Assembly: GCA_002786385.1 (NCBI GenBank)
Contig: PGCN01000020.1
Span: 1-45,793 of the forward strand
Reading direction: 5' to 3'
Length of the DNA: 45,793 nucleotides
Origin: Flavobacterium sp. FEMGT703F
GTDB taxonomy: Bacteria; Bacteroidota; Bacteroidia; Flavobacteriales; Flavobacteriaceae
Positions 27,172-34,842 of the stretch are shown one piece after another. The notes beneath the pieces were generated by a model. It did no database searches and had not been told where the DNA came from. It saw only the letters and a program-made list of their open reading frames with translations. The translations under genes and the position numbers were made by a program. How positions within the stretch are numbered: the first letter of the stretch is position 1; each line of letters begins with the position of its first letter.

Positions 27172-29139
27172 ATGGTTAAGATCTGTAAAATAGCGTTTAT
27201 CAGTGTCTTGCTGCTGTGTTCGGGGAAGGCTTCTGCCCAGCTCGATCAGTATCTGGCTGATGAAAATCGAAGAATCGAAGAATCGAATCAAATCGAAAAA
27301 GAAATCGTGAGTTTCATCAATGACAACTTTAAAAACTATCGTTTGTCTAAAGAAACTACCAACGAAGTGATCCAACACTTGCGTGAAGAAGAGGAATTCT
27401 CAGACGAGGAATTGCAAAGAGCTATAGCCAATGCCAAAATTTACGAACTGAGAAAGTTGTTTTTTGTTCAAAATCCGGATAAAAAAGAATTTTACATCGC
27501 CAAAAAACCATCACCAACCATCATGCAAACTTGTGTGAACGGCGACTTCGAAAACAACACTGCCGGTTATACTTTTTGGTCTGATGCGTATCCGCAACCG
27601 GATTCGGGCGAAGCTTTCTTTCTCTCTTGTGCCACACCAACTACTCCAACGGCTTCCAATATGGTTACGCCAACCACCAACAACTTCGGCTCTACGATTA
27701 CTTTAATCGACAGCGGAAGTCCGGGTTACCAAATGTTCGATCCAACTTTGGCCGGATTAGGGGTTAATGTGCCAACCTTAAACGGAAATGGTGTTTCAAA
27801 ATGTATCAAGTTGAATAATGCCGGCGGATTTGGTTCTTCGGATATCACCACCATGTCGCGTACTTTCACGTCTATTGATCAGCCTACCATCGATTTCAAT
27901 TTTTCATTGATAATGGACAACAAACCGGCTCACGGTCAACCTATTCAGCCGTTTTTCAGAGTCAGAGTTTACGACCAAAACAACAACATAGTGGATGAGA
28001 TTTGTATCATTGCTAATCCCGACAACTGTTTGTTTAACCGATTAATCGTAAACAATAACCGTCGCGTTTTATATACCGGTTGGATTTGTGCCCGTTTGAA
28101 TGTAGGTGAAATTCTAAACCAACCCGGAAGAATTGAATTCACCATCAGCGACTGTCAACCTTCTGCGCATTTCGGAACGGTTTATATTGATAATATTTGT
28201 GGTCTGACTTGTGCTGTGCCGCAATTAGGAGCCTTAAATACCAACCCGACAGAAATTAACTGTCCGGATATGAGTGGTACTACACCAATTCAGGTTTGCG
28301 GGACTTACCAACCACCGGTTAATGCCTCTTTAAACACTATGTCGCTTAACATCATGCAAAACGGCGTAGTAGTGTCAACTATTGCTGCTCCATCTCAACT
28401 TACATCAAGTACGTTTTGCTTTACTGTACCACCAAGTCAGTTTGGGGTAGCACCAAGTGGTGATTTTGAGTTTGAAGTGAATGCCACGTTTAACGTAGTT
28501 TGTCCGGCCGGAACTTTTGTATACGATATCTCAGACAGTTCCGCTAATGTTGGACCTGATGTAACATTCAATAACTGTTGTCAGCCCACATTAACCTTAG
28601 TTTCGCCTGCTGATGATCACAACAATTTAGCAGCTCCGGCAGTGAAAGAACGAGAGCGTTCCGATTGGATTAAAGCAGCCAATATCGTCTCGGTTGGGGA
28701 TAATGTTACCGGTAACGGAGTAGTGTATCACGCCACGAACTATGTAGAACTCAATCCGGGTTTTGAAGCGGTTTCCGGTTCACAATTCGCAGCTTATCCT
28801 GAAGGTTGTACCGATAATTTTGTGTACAAACAGGCTGAGGTAAAAGAAGCTAAAACCATAGTTTCGGCTTATGATACTAATGTGAATTTAGTCAAATTGG
28901 CCTACGGCTTTGCCATAATTCCGAATCCGTCCAGCAGCACTATCGAGATTGTGATGAAAGACGCTCAGTTTAATAAAGTCAACATTACTTCCATAGATGG
29001 TAAAGTGGTTTTAGATCGTCCTATTGAACTCACCGATAAAACCCGTCTGGATGTAAGTGGTTATGCTAATGGAGTATACATCATCAATATTACTTCTGAA
29101 GATGGTCGAATCCACACTGAGAAACTCATCAAGAATTAG
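27172..29139 (+). CDS. Secreted protein with 3-coathanger-like segment and T9SS type A tail
   Basis: A 655-aa protein. Order: signal peptide MVKICKIAFISVLLLCSGKASAQ; a charged helical segment rich in Glu (about 24-105); a cysteine-containing beta domain beginning CVNGDFENNTAGYTFWSD, resembling a jelly-roll ligand-binding fold (about 120-345); an Ig-like part (about 350-465); a segment with ANIVSVGDNVTGNGVVYHA and LNPGFEAVSGSQFAAYPEGC, which matches the 3-coathanger stack motif common in Bacteroidota (about 500-545); and a Por-secretion tail (about 580-655) with PNPSSSTIEI, DVSGYANGVYII and EKLIKN. The gene begins 2 bp after the fibre gene, so the two are almost certainly co-transcribed. A fibre-associated or ligand-binding partner is inferred. 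No enzyme motif is seen. Confidence 0.78.
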   Translation: MVKICKIAFISVLLLCSGKASAQLDQYLADENRRIEESNQIEKEIVSFINDNFKNYRLSKETTNEVIQHLREEEEFSDEELQRAIANAKIYELRKLFFVQNPDKKEFYIAKKPSPTIMQTCVNGDFENNTAGYTFWSDAYPQPDSGEAFFLSCATPTTPTASNMVTPTTNNFGSTITLIDSGSPGYQMFDPTLAGLGVNVPTLNGNGVSKCIKLNNAGGFGSSDITTMSRTFTSIDQPTIDFNFSLIMDNKPAHGQPIQPFFRVRVYDQNNNIVDEICIIANPDNCLFNRLIVNNNRRVLYTGWICARLNVGEILNQPGRIEFTISDCQPSAHFGTVYIDNICGLTCAVPQLGALNTNPTEINCPDMSGTTPIQVCGTYQPPVNASLNTMSLNIMQNGVVVSTIAAPSQLTSSTFCFTVPPSQFGVAPSGDFEFEVNATFNVVCPAGTFVYDISDSSANVGPDVTFNNCCQPTLTLVSPADDHNNLAAPAVKERERSDWIKAANIVSVGDNVTGNGVVYHATNYVELNPGFEAVSGSQFAAYPEGCTDNFVYKQAEVKEAKTIVSAYDTNVNLVKLAYGFAIIPNPSSSTIEIVMKDAQFNKVNITSIDGKVVLDRPIELTDKTRLDVSGYANGVYIINITSEDGRIHTEKLIKN

Positions 29140-29160
29140 TTAATTGTCCAAATACTTTTA

Positions 29161-29192
29161 AACAAAGCTTCTCCTAACCGAGAAGCTTTGTT
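29161..29192. terminator. Long hairpin after the fibre operon
   Basis: AACAAAGCTTCTC (29161-29173) pairs perfectly with GAGAAGCTTTGTT (29180-29192) over a 6-nt loop. The following bases, TATATTTG, are a poor T tract. The hairpin may still terminate or protect the message. Confidence 0.6.
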
Positions 29193-29199
29193 ATATTTG
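29192..29199 (+). promoter_or_regulatory. Probable -7 box of the arginine deiminase-like gene
   Basis: TATATTTG matches TAnnTTTG and ends 20 bp before ATG 29220. It shares its first base with the hairpin just upstream. No -33 TTG is present. Confidence 0.38.
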
Positions 29200-29219
29200 T
29201 CCATTACCAAAACTAATTT

Positions 29220-30134
29220 ATGTTAGCCTTAAATGTAAAAAATGAAACTTCCCGACTTAGGGCAGTGGTGCTGGGTTCGGCCGAAAATAACGGTCCGACG
29301 CCTTCCGCCGAAGAAGCTTATGATCCAAAATCCTTAGAGCATATCTTGGCTGGGACTTATCCCGTAGAAGCTGATATGGTGAAAGAAATGGAAGCGTTTA
29401 ACCAAGTGTTTCAAAAATATGATGTGCAGGTTTTTCGTCCGAAGATGATTGAAAACTACAACCAAATCTTTACAAGAGATATCGGTTTTGTAATCGACGA
29501 CGTGTTCATCAAAGCCAATATTTTGCCCGACAGAGAACGAGAACTCGATGCCATCCAATACGTCATCGACCAAATCGATCCCAAGAAAGTGGTTCGTCCA
29601 CCTGAAGAAGTCCATATTGAAGGCGGAGATGTAATGTTGTGGAACGATTATATCTTTATAGGAACGTACAAAGGTTCCGACTACAAAGACTACATTACGG
29701 CCCGAACCAATATGCAGGGCGTGAATTACATCAAAGAATTATTTCCACATAAAAAAGTCAAAGAATTTGATTTGGTGAAATCAAAACTCGAAGCCCGAGA
29801 TAATGCCTTGCACTTAGATTGTTGCTTCCAACCGGTGGGCAAAAACAAAGGTATCATCTACAAAAGTGGTTTCCGCGAGGAATCAGATTATGTTTTCTTG
29901 GTGAAATTATTCGGTAAAGAGAACTTATTCCATATCACTCGCGACGAAATGTACCACATGAATTCCAATGTGTTTTCTATCGATGAAAACGTAGTGGTTT
30001 CGGAACGCAACTTTACCCGACTCAACCAATGGCTGCGTAAAAACGATTTCATAGTCGAAGAAATCCCATACGCCGAAATTGCCAAACAAGAAGGTTTATT
30101 AAGATGCTCAACTTTACCGTTGATTAGAGATTAA
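29220..30134 (+). CDS. Pentein-fold guanidine hydrolase, arginine deiminase/DDAH-like
   Basis: A 304-aa protein of the amidinotransferase/arginine deiminase superfamily. The catalytic set is visible: Glu/Asp in VHIEGGDVMLW, His in NALHLDCCFQPVG and nucleophilic Cys near the C-terminus in LLRCSTLPLIRD. Penteins of this size hydrolyse arginine, methylarginines or related guanidines to citrulline and ammonia or amine. It lies 69 bp before a second pentein, a CtlX-type protein reported to act on citrulline, so the pair could form a two-step route that removes nitrogen from arginine. The precise substrate is not fixed by the sequence. Confidence 0.85.
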   Translation: MLALNVKNETSRLRAVVLGSAENNGPTPSAEEAYDPKSLEHILAGTYPVEADMVKEMEAFNQVFQKYDVQVFRPKMIENYNQIFTRDIGFVIDDVFIKANILPDRERELDAIQYVIDQIDPKKVVRPPEEVHIEGGDVMLWNDYIFIGTYKGSDYKDYITARTNMQGVNYIKELFPHKKVKEFDLVKSKLEARDNALHLDCCFQPVGKNKGIIYKSGFREESDYVFLVKLFGKENLFHITRDEMYHMNSNVFSIDENVVVSERNFTRLNQWLRKNDFIVEEIPYAEIAKQEGLLRCSTLPLIRD

Positions 30135-30141
30135 AAATAGG

Positions 30142-30186
30142 TTTCAAGTTTTAAGTTGACCAACCCGAAACTCGAAACTTTGAAAC
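30142..30186. repeat. 11-bp inverted repeat between the two pentein genes
   Basis: GTTTCAAGTTT (30142-30152) and AAACTTGAAAC (30176-30186) are perfect inverse copies with a 23-bp spacer. There is no T tract in the coding direction, so a terminator is unlikely. Confidence 0.6.
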
Positions 30187-30203
30187 TTTAAAACAAAACA
30201 AAA

Positions 30204-31139
30204 ATGAAACAAACAACCAACGCCATACTCATGATTCGCCCGGTGGCGTTTCGTATGAACGAACAAACAGCGGTAAATAATTATTACCAAAAAGTACTCG
30301 ATGGTTTATTGCCGGAAACCGTAAACGCTAAAGCCCAAGTCGAATTTGATGCTTTTGTGGCCAAATTGCGAAAAGCCGGTATACAGGTTATTGTAGTAGA
30401 AGACACTGTAGAACCCAATACACCCGACAGTATTTTTCCGAACAACTGGATTTCCTTTCACGAAAACGGCGATGTAGTCTTGTATCCGATGTTTGCCGAA
30501 AACCGCCGTGCCGAACGCCGAGAAGATATTTTGGACATCTTGGAAGATGAAGGTTTTGTGATTAACGAAATTATGGACTATACGTCGGCCGAAGAAGACA
30601 ATGTGTTCCTCGAAGGTACCGGAAGTTTGTTGTTAGACCGCGAAAACGGAAAAGCCTACTGTGCGCTTTCGCCTCGTGCTGATGAAGAATTGATGATTGA
30701 ATTTTGCGAAGATTTCGAATTCACACCCGTAATTTTTGAAGCCTTTCAAACCGTAAACGGCGAGCGAAAGCAAATTTATCACACTAATGTTATGCTGACT
30801 TTAGGCGATACTTTCGCGGTAATTTGTGCCGACTGTATCGACGACAAAAAAGAACGCAAAATGGTGTTAGACAGTCTGCGCGGTGACGATAAAGAAGTTA
30901 TTTTAATTACCGAAGAGCAAGTCAATAATTTTGCCGGAAACATGCTTGAGGTTAAAGGTAAAGACGATAAAAGATACTTGGTAATGAGCGAGTCGGCCTA
31001 TAAAAGCCTAACCAAAAAACAATTGGCCCAATTGGAAGCCCATGTAGAAATCATCCATTCCAGTTTAGATACTATCGAAGCTTGTGGCGGCGGTAGCGCG
31101 CGTTGTATGATGGCTGAAATTTTCCTGCCGAAAGCCTAA
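30204..31139 (+). CDS. ctlX: Citrulline utilization hydrolase CtlX
   Basis: A 311-aa pentein hydrolase. It begins QTTNAILMIRPVAFRMNEQTA, as in the CtlX family, with substrate-pocket motifs DSIFPNNWISFH and NVFLEGTGSLLLDR, His in YHTNVMLTLG and a C-terminal nucleophile in GGGSARCMMAEIF. CtlX was described in Francisella as a citrulline ureidase that yields ornithine, carbon dioxide and ammonia. Its position directly after an arginine deiminase-like gene supports an arginine-to-ornithine salvage path. It is closed by a bidirectional terminator shared with marC. Family confidence is high; activity in this organism is inferred. Confidence 0.88.
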   Translation: MKQTTNAILMIRPVAFRMNEQTAVNNYYQKVLDGLLPETVNAKAQVEFDAFVAKLRKAGIQVIVVEDTVEPNTPDSIFPNNWISFHENGDVVLYPMFAENRRAERREDILDILEDEGFVINEIMDYTSAEEDNVFLEGTGSLLLDRENGKAYCALSPRADEELMIEFCEDFEFTPVIFEAFQTVNGERKQIYHTNVMLTLGDTFAVICADCIDDKKERKMVLDSLRGDDKEVILITEEQVNNFAGNMLEVKGKDDKRYLVMSESAYKSLTKKQLAQLEAHVEIIHSSLDTIEACGGGSARCMMAEIFLPKA

Positions 31140-31158
31140 TTCAAAATAGTACTTAAAT

Positions 31159-31193
31159 AAAAAGCCCAAAATCGATTTGATTTTGGGCTTTTT
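31159..31193. terminator. Bidirectional terminator between ctlX and marC
   Basis: AAAAAGCCCAAAATC (31159-31173) pairs with its exact complement at 31179-31193 over a 5-nt loop, with A and T runs at both ends. It serves two convergent genes. Confidence 0.92.
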
Positions 31194-31197
31194 TTAT

Positions 31198-31221
31198 AAT
31201 TCATCATTCACAATTCATCAT
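31198..31221. repeat. AATTCATCAT direct repeat at the marC 3' end
   Basis: The 10-mer occurs at 31198-31207 and 31212-31221 with a 14-bp period. The second copy overlaps the marC stop codon. It may be a trace of slippage. Confidence 0.5.
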
Positions 31222-31853
31222 ATTCCTCTAATGATACTCAAAACAGCACTGATAATGTACTGAATCCCAATAGCTACGGTTAAAAAGCCTACGATTCGGG
31301 AAATTGCTACAATGCCCGAAGCACCAAGGTATTTGGCCAAATAATGGGCACTTCTCAAAATCAAAAAAATCAACAATGATACGATAACAATCGAGAAGAC
31401 TGAAGACAAAATTTCAGGCGTAGAATGATGGTCTTGGTTAAAAGCAATCAACAACGAAATAGAGCCCGGACCGGCCAACATCGGCATAGCCAATGGTGTC
31501 AACGAAATGGAGCTTCGGTGTTGCAAATCTTCTTCCACTTCTTTGCTGATCCCTTTTCGTTTTTTCGGATTGGCATTAAGCAAACCAAATCCGGAGCTGG
31601 CAATCAAAATCCCGCCGGCAATGCGCAAGGCCGAAATGGTAATGCCGAAGAAACGCAACACGTATTCGCCCACAAAAAAGGAAATCAATAAAATAATACA
31701 AACGTTAACAGCGGTCATCAGCGACACTCGAGAGCGTTCGGCTTTCTCATAATCTTGGGTCAAACCCACAAAAAACGGAATAACGCCTATCGGGTTCAAT
31801 ACCGAAAATAAAGCACCCAACAACACAAAAAAAGTATTCAAAAAAATTTCCAT
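31218..31853 (-). CDS. MarC family membrane protein
   Basis: A 211-aa inner-membrane protein with six hydrophobic segments. The opening FLNTFFVLLGALFSVLNPIGVIPFFVGLT and the pore-loop-like SLTPLAMPMLAGPGSISLLIA are the two conserved MarC motifs, with their Asn-Pro and Gly-Pro-Gly residues. The molecular function of MarC/UPF0056 proteins is still unsettled; early links to multiple antibiotic resistance in E. coli were not sustained. It diverges from the CoA-binding protein gene and has its own -7 box. Confidence 0.93.
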   Translation of the reverse strand: MEIFLNTFFVLLGALFSVLNPIGVIPFFVGLTQDYEKAERSRVSLMTAVNVCIILLISFFVGEYVLRFFGITISALRIAGGILIASSGFGLLNANPKKRKGISKEVEEDLQHRSSISLTPLAMPMLAGPGSISLLIAFNQDHHSTPEILSSVFSIVIVSLLIFLILRSAHYLAKYLGASGIVAISRIVGFLTVAIGIQYIISAVLSIIRGI

Positions 31854-31875
31854 GACTATAATGTTTGTATCGCCA

Positions 31876-31883
31876 CAAAGATA
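31876..31883 (-). promoter_or_regulatory. Probable -7 box of marC
   Basis: On the minus strand the bases read TATCTTTG, a TAnnTTTG match ending 22 bp before the marC ATG. No -33 TTG is at the normal distance. Confidence 0.4.
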
Positions 31884-31938
31884 GATAAAGAATCAAAGTG
31901 CGTGTTAATTTAAAAACATTATTCCTTAAATTTACCCA

Positions 31939-32304
31939 ATGAAAAACAAGAAAACACTGGTGCTTGGTGCCAGTACCAATCCGGAGCGCTACGCTTATAA
32001 AGCCATTGAAAAACTGACTGAAAAAGGACATGCTGTTCTGGCCATCGGACAAAAAACCGGTGAAGTGGCCGGTGTAAAAATCCACACTAAAACTATTCCT
32101 TTGAAGAATATCGATACCGTAACGTTGTACCTCAATCCGTTACGCCAGCGTGACTATTACAACTACATCATTGAGACTAAACCCAAGCGCGTCATCTTCA
32201 ATCCCGGCACCGAAAACCCCGAGTTTTACCAATTGCTGCAAGGCAACGGCATTAAGGTAGAGGTTGCTTGTACATTGGTTTTGTTGGCTACCAATCAGTA
32301 TTAG
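31939..32304 (+). CDS. CoA-binding (CoA_binding_2) domain protein
   Basis: A 121-aa single-domain Rossmann-fold protein. It begins KKTLVLGASTNPERYAYKAIEKL, the nucleotide/CoA-binding loop of the family, and contains the conserved IFNPGTENPEF segment near its C-terminus. Proteins of this size bind CoA or a related ligand; no reaction is established. A near-consensus -7 box (TAAATTTA, 31927-31934) ends only 4 bp before the ATG, so the message may be leaderless, as for recR. A frame shadow on the minus strand across this region is not credible. Confidence 0.85.
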   Translation: MKNKKTLVLGASTNPERYAYKAIEKLTEKGHAVLAIGQKTGEVAGVKIHTKTIPLKNIDTVTLYLNPLRQRDYYNYIIETKPKRVIFNPGTENPEFYQLLQGNGIKVEVACTLVLLATNQY

Positions 32305-32506
32305 TAAATGTCATCCCGAGCGTAGTCGAGGGATAGTAACGCTATGATTGAAACGAATAGGAGAAGCGGCACGAGTGAAATGAATTGGCGAAGCAATGGT
32401 TCGGGCTGCTTTGGAATCCGTGTTCCTGCTTTCCGCGCTACGTGTTAGCTAGCTCCACACGAGTGAAGCGACTGCCGAAGGAATCAGGGCTATAGAGGAA
32501 TCCATT
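32305..32506. repeat. Intergenic repeat element, decayed, with three 24-bp units
   Basis: There is no coding potential here. It opens with GTCATCCCGAGCG-TAGTCGAGG, the kind of sequence found in many Bacteroidota intergenic repeats, and contains three diverged 24-bp units at 32346-32369, 32373-32396 and 32461-32484 sharing a TGAA-yGA-GAAG pattern. Its base composition is clearly richer in GC than other gaps in the window. It lies between the 3' ends of two convergent genes. Confidence 0.6.
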
Positions 32507-34003
32507 TTAGTATCGGGTATTTTCCGTCGCCGGTTTGCTAATCAGCCACAATCCGATAAATGTAATCAAACCATTCACGATAATCAGCTCGTTATCCAAC
32601 ACATAATTGCCCAGCAATTCTGCTGAGTATTTGCTGATAAAGAAACAAATGGCCGGTGCTGCTATACAAACTATCGGCACCAATTTGTCGTGTACCGTTT
32701 TGGTTTTAACAAACAAGCCAAAGGCATACAAGCCTAACAACGGACCATAAGTATAAGACGCAATTTTAAAAATCATTTTCACCACCGAGGCATCGTTCAC
32801 TGCATTAAAGAAAACAATCACCAAAAACATCAAAAACGAAAAGCCCAAATGCACCAAATGACGCGTTCTAACCACATTGGATTTGTTTTGGTTTTCGGCT
32901 TTGTCCATACCTAAAAAGTCCACACAAAACGAAGTCGTTAAAGCCGTTAAGGCGCTGTCGGTTGTGGCAAAAGTTGCTGCAGTCAAGCCCAGCAAAAAAA
33001 CTACCGCCGGTACTATCGTTAAATGATGGAAAGCAATTTCAGGGAACAATAAATCGGTGCGCGCCACACCATCAACCATCGGAACCGCAATACCGTTTTT
33101 CTCTGCATACAAGTACAACAAGGCACCAACGCTCAAAAAGAAAATATTAATCAGCACAAAAATACCGGTGAAAGTAAACATGTTTTTTTGGGCTTCGCCT
33201 ATGTTTTTACAGCTGAGGTTTTTCTGCATTAAATCCTGGTCCAAACCAACCATCGCAATTGTTACAAAGATGCCGCCAAGTATTTGTTTCCAGAAATAAT
33301 TGCCTTTCAAATAATCTTCGAAAAAGAAAATTTTAGAATAGTTGCTTTCTTTTACGGTTTCAAAAGCTTGCAGCAGCGATAAATCTAAACTTTGACAAAT
33401 AAAAATAATCGTCAAAAACACCGATGATACTAAGAAAAACGTTTGTAGCGTATCGGTAATGATAATCGTTTTTAATCCGCCGCGGTAGGTGTATGCGAAG
33501 ATTAACCCTAAAGAAATCAGTACAGTAAGCGCAAACGGCACGTCAAAGGCATCAAAGACATAGCGTTGCAAGACAATCACAACCAAATACAATCGGAAAG
33601 CCGAACCAATAGTGCGACTGATTAAAAAGATAGAAGCTGCGGTTTTATAACTCACAGTACCTAAGCGCTGTTCGATATAGCCATAAATCGAAGTCAGGTT
33701 CATGCGGTAATACAAAGGCAGCAAAACCTTGGCAATGATTAAAAAACCAATGGCATTGCCCAGCACAAATTGAAAGTATTTGAACTGCAAATCGGGATTG
33801 CCAACTTCACCCGGAACCGAGATAAAAGTCACCCCGGACAGTGCGGTGCCAATCATACCGAAAGCCACTAAATACCATTTGGAGTTTTTATTAGCTTTGA
33901 AAAAAGTATCGTTGTCGGCACTTTTTTTACTAACTAAATTAGAAACCAAAAGCAGTATTCCGAAGTAGATGATAATGATAATCAATATAGTGGTTGGTGT
34001 CAT
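32507..34003 (-). CDS. Sodium:solute symporter (SSS) family transporter
   Basis: A 498-aa protein with about 13 membrane spans. The ATG at 34003 is preferred because it puts the first span at the N-terminus (MTPTTILIIIIIYFGILLL). Family features include the early FGMIGTALSGVTFISVPG, with the small residues and Ser/Thr that line the sodium site, GYIEQRLG, AYTYRGGLKTIIITDTLQ, and the later LGLTAATFATTDSALTALT. It imports an organic solute with sodium across the inner membrane; the substrate cannot be read from the sequence. The gene is divergent from recR. Confidence 0.93.
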   Translation of the reverse strand: MTPTTILIIIIIYFGILLLVSNLVSKKSADNDTFFKANKNSKWYLVAFGMIGTALSGVTFISVPGEVGNPDLQFKYFQFVLGNAIGFLIIAKVLLPLYYRMNLTSIYGYIEQRLGTVSYKTAASIFLISRTIGSAFRLYLVVIVLQRYVFDAFDVPFALTVLISLGLIFAYTYRGGLKTIIITDTLQTFFLVSSVFLTIIFICQSLDLSLLQAFETVKESNYSKIFFFEDYLKGNYFWKQILGGIFVTIAMVGLDQDLMQKNLSCKNIGEAQKNMFTFTGIFVLINIFFLSVGALLYLYAEKNGIAVPMVDGVARTDLLFPEIAFHHLTIVPAVVFLLGLTAATFATTDSALTALTTSFCVDFLGMDKAENQNKSNVVRTRHLVHLGFSFLMFLVIVFFNAVNDASVVKMIFKIASYTYGPLLGLYAFGLFVKTKTVHDKLVPIVCIAAPAICFFISKYSAELLGNYVLDNELIIVNGLITFIGLWLISKPATENTRY

Positions 34004-34031
34004 AAGTTTGGTTTTACAGTGCGCCAAAATA

Positions 34032-34039
34032 CAAAATTA
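34032..34039 (-). promoter_or_regulatory. Probable -7 box of the symporter gene
   Basis: On the minus strand the bases read TAATTTTG, a TAnnTTTG match 28 bp before the chosen ATG. No -33 TTG is at the normal distance. Confidence 0.35.
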
Positions 34040-34063
34040 ATGTATCGATTTGTAGATTTGGAT

Positions 34064-34113
34064 ATTTGAAAATTTGAAGCTGAGGTAAAGCATTAATTTT
34101 CAAATTTTCAAAT
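34064..34113. repeat. 15-bp perfect inverted repeat between divergent promoters
   Basis: ATTTGAAAATTTGAA (34064-34078) and TTCAAATTTTCAAAT (34099-34113) are exact inverse copies with a 20-bp spacer. The right arm abuts the TTG of the recR promoter. It could form a hairpin or bind a dimeric regulator. Confidence 0.7.
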
Positions 34114-34141
34114 TGAATCATTTTCAAATTAACTACTTTTG
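34113..34141 (+). promoter_or_regulatory. recR promoter, apparently leaderless
   Basis: TTG (34113-34115), an 18-bp spacer and TACTTTTG (34134-34141) match the consensus. Only 4 bp separate the -7 box from the ATG at 34146, so transcription would begin at or within a base or two of the start codon. Confidence 0.58.
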
Positions 34142-34145
34142 TAAC

Positions 34146-34766
34146 ATGGAATTTTCGTCAAAACTTTTAGAAAGAGCCGTCAACGAAATGGCGCAATTGC
34201 CCGGAATAGGGAAGCGTACTGCTTTACGGTTGGTATTGCATTTGCTGAAACAACCGACAGAGCAAACCCAGTTTCTGACACAAGCCTTAACGGCTATGCG
34301 TGAGGAAATTAAGCTTTGTAAATCGTGTCACAACATCTCAGATTTGGAAGTCTGCGAAATTTGCAGTAATCCTTCCCGAAACCACAAAATCATTTGTGTT
34401 GTAGAAGACGTGCGCGACGTAATGGCTATCGAAAATACCAATCAATTTAAGGGAATTTACCATGTTTTAGGGGGTAAGATTTCGCCTATAGACGGGATTG
34501 GCCCCAGCCAGTTAACTATCAGTTCGTTAGTAGAAAAAGTAAGAACCGAACAAGTAGAGGAGTTAATCTTTGCTTTAAGTTCAACTATGGAAGGCGATAC
34601 TACCAATTTTTACATCTTCAAACAAGTCAAAGATTTTGAGGTAAGAATCTCTGCTATTGCCCGTGGAATAGCCGTTGGCGACGAGTTAGAGTACGCCGAT
34701 GAAGTTACCTTGGGACGCAGCATTTTACATAGGATTCCGTTCGAAAATTCGCTAAAAAATATATAG
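34146..34766 (+). CDS. recR: Recombination mediator RecR
   Basis: A 206-aa protein, the normal RecR length, acting with RecF and RecO in recombinational DNA repair by helping load RecA on gapped DNA. Features: N-terminal helix-hairpin-helix with [20 protein letters not shown]4 zinc finger [16 protein letters not shown], and a Toprim domain with [29 protein letters not shown] and [18 protein letters not shown]. The start is set by [15 protein letters not shown], the usual RecR N-terminus; the in-frame upstream start at 34113 lies within the promoter. It is expressed alone, and 76 bp downstream the exopolysaccharide operon begins with its own promoter. Confidence 0.95.
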   Translation: MEFSSKLLERAVNEMAQLPGIGKRTALRLVLHLLKQPTEQTQFLTQALTAMREEIKLCKSCHNISDLEVCEICSNPSRNHKIICVVEDVRDVMAIENTNQFKGIYHVLGGKISPIDGIGPSQLTISSLVEKVRTEQVEELIFALSSTMEGDTTNFYIFKQVKDFEVRISAIARGIAVGDELEYADEVTLGRSILHRIPFENSLKNI

Positions 34767-34789
34767 CAAAATAAAATAGGCTACATTTT

Positions 34790-34818
34790 TTGTATTTAGA
34801 TTTGAAAAACTATCTTTG
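34790..34818 (+). promoter_or_regulatory. Promoter of the exopolysaccharide operon
   Basis: TTG (34790-34792), 18 bp, then TATCTTTG (34811-34818) match the consensus. The -7 box lies 24 bp upstream of ATG 34843 and rules out the earlier in-frame start at 34816. Confidence 0.58.
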
Positions 34819-34842
34819 TTTGCAATTTTTTTTATCAAGGTA

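Noticed and set aside
32305..32506. tRNA or structured ncRNA in the GC-richer spacer
   Set aside because: No cloverleaf or anticodon arm could be drawn. The small repeated units and position between gene ends fit an intergenic repeat better.
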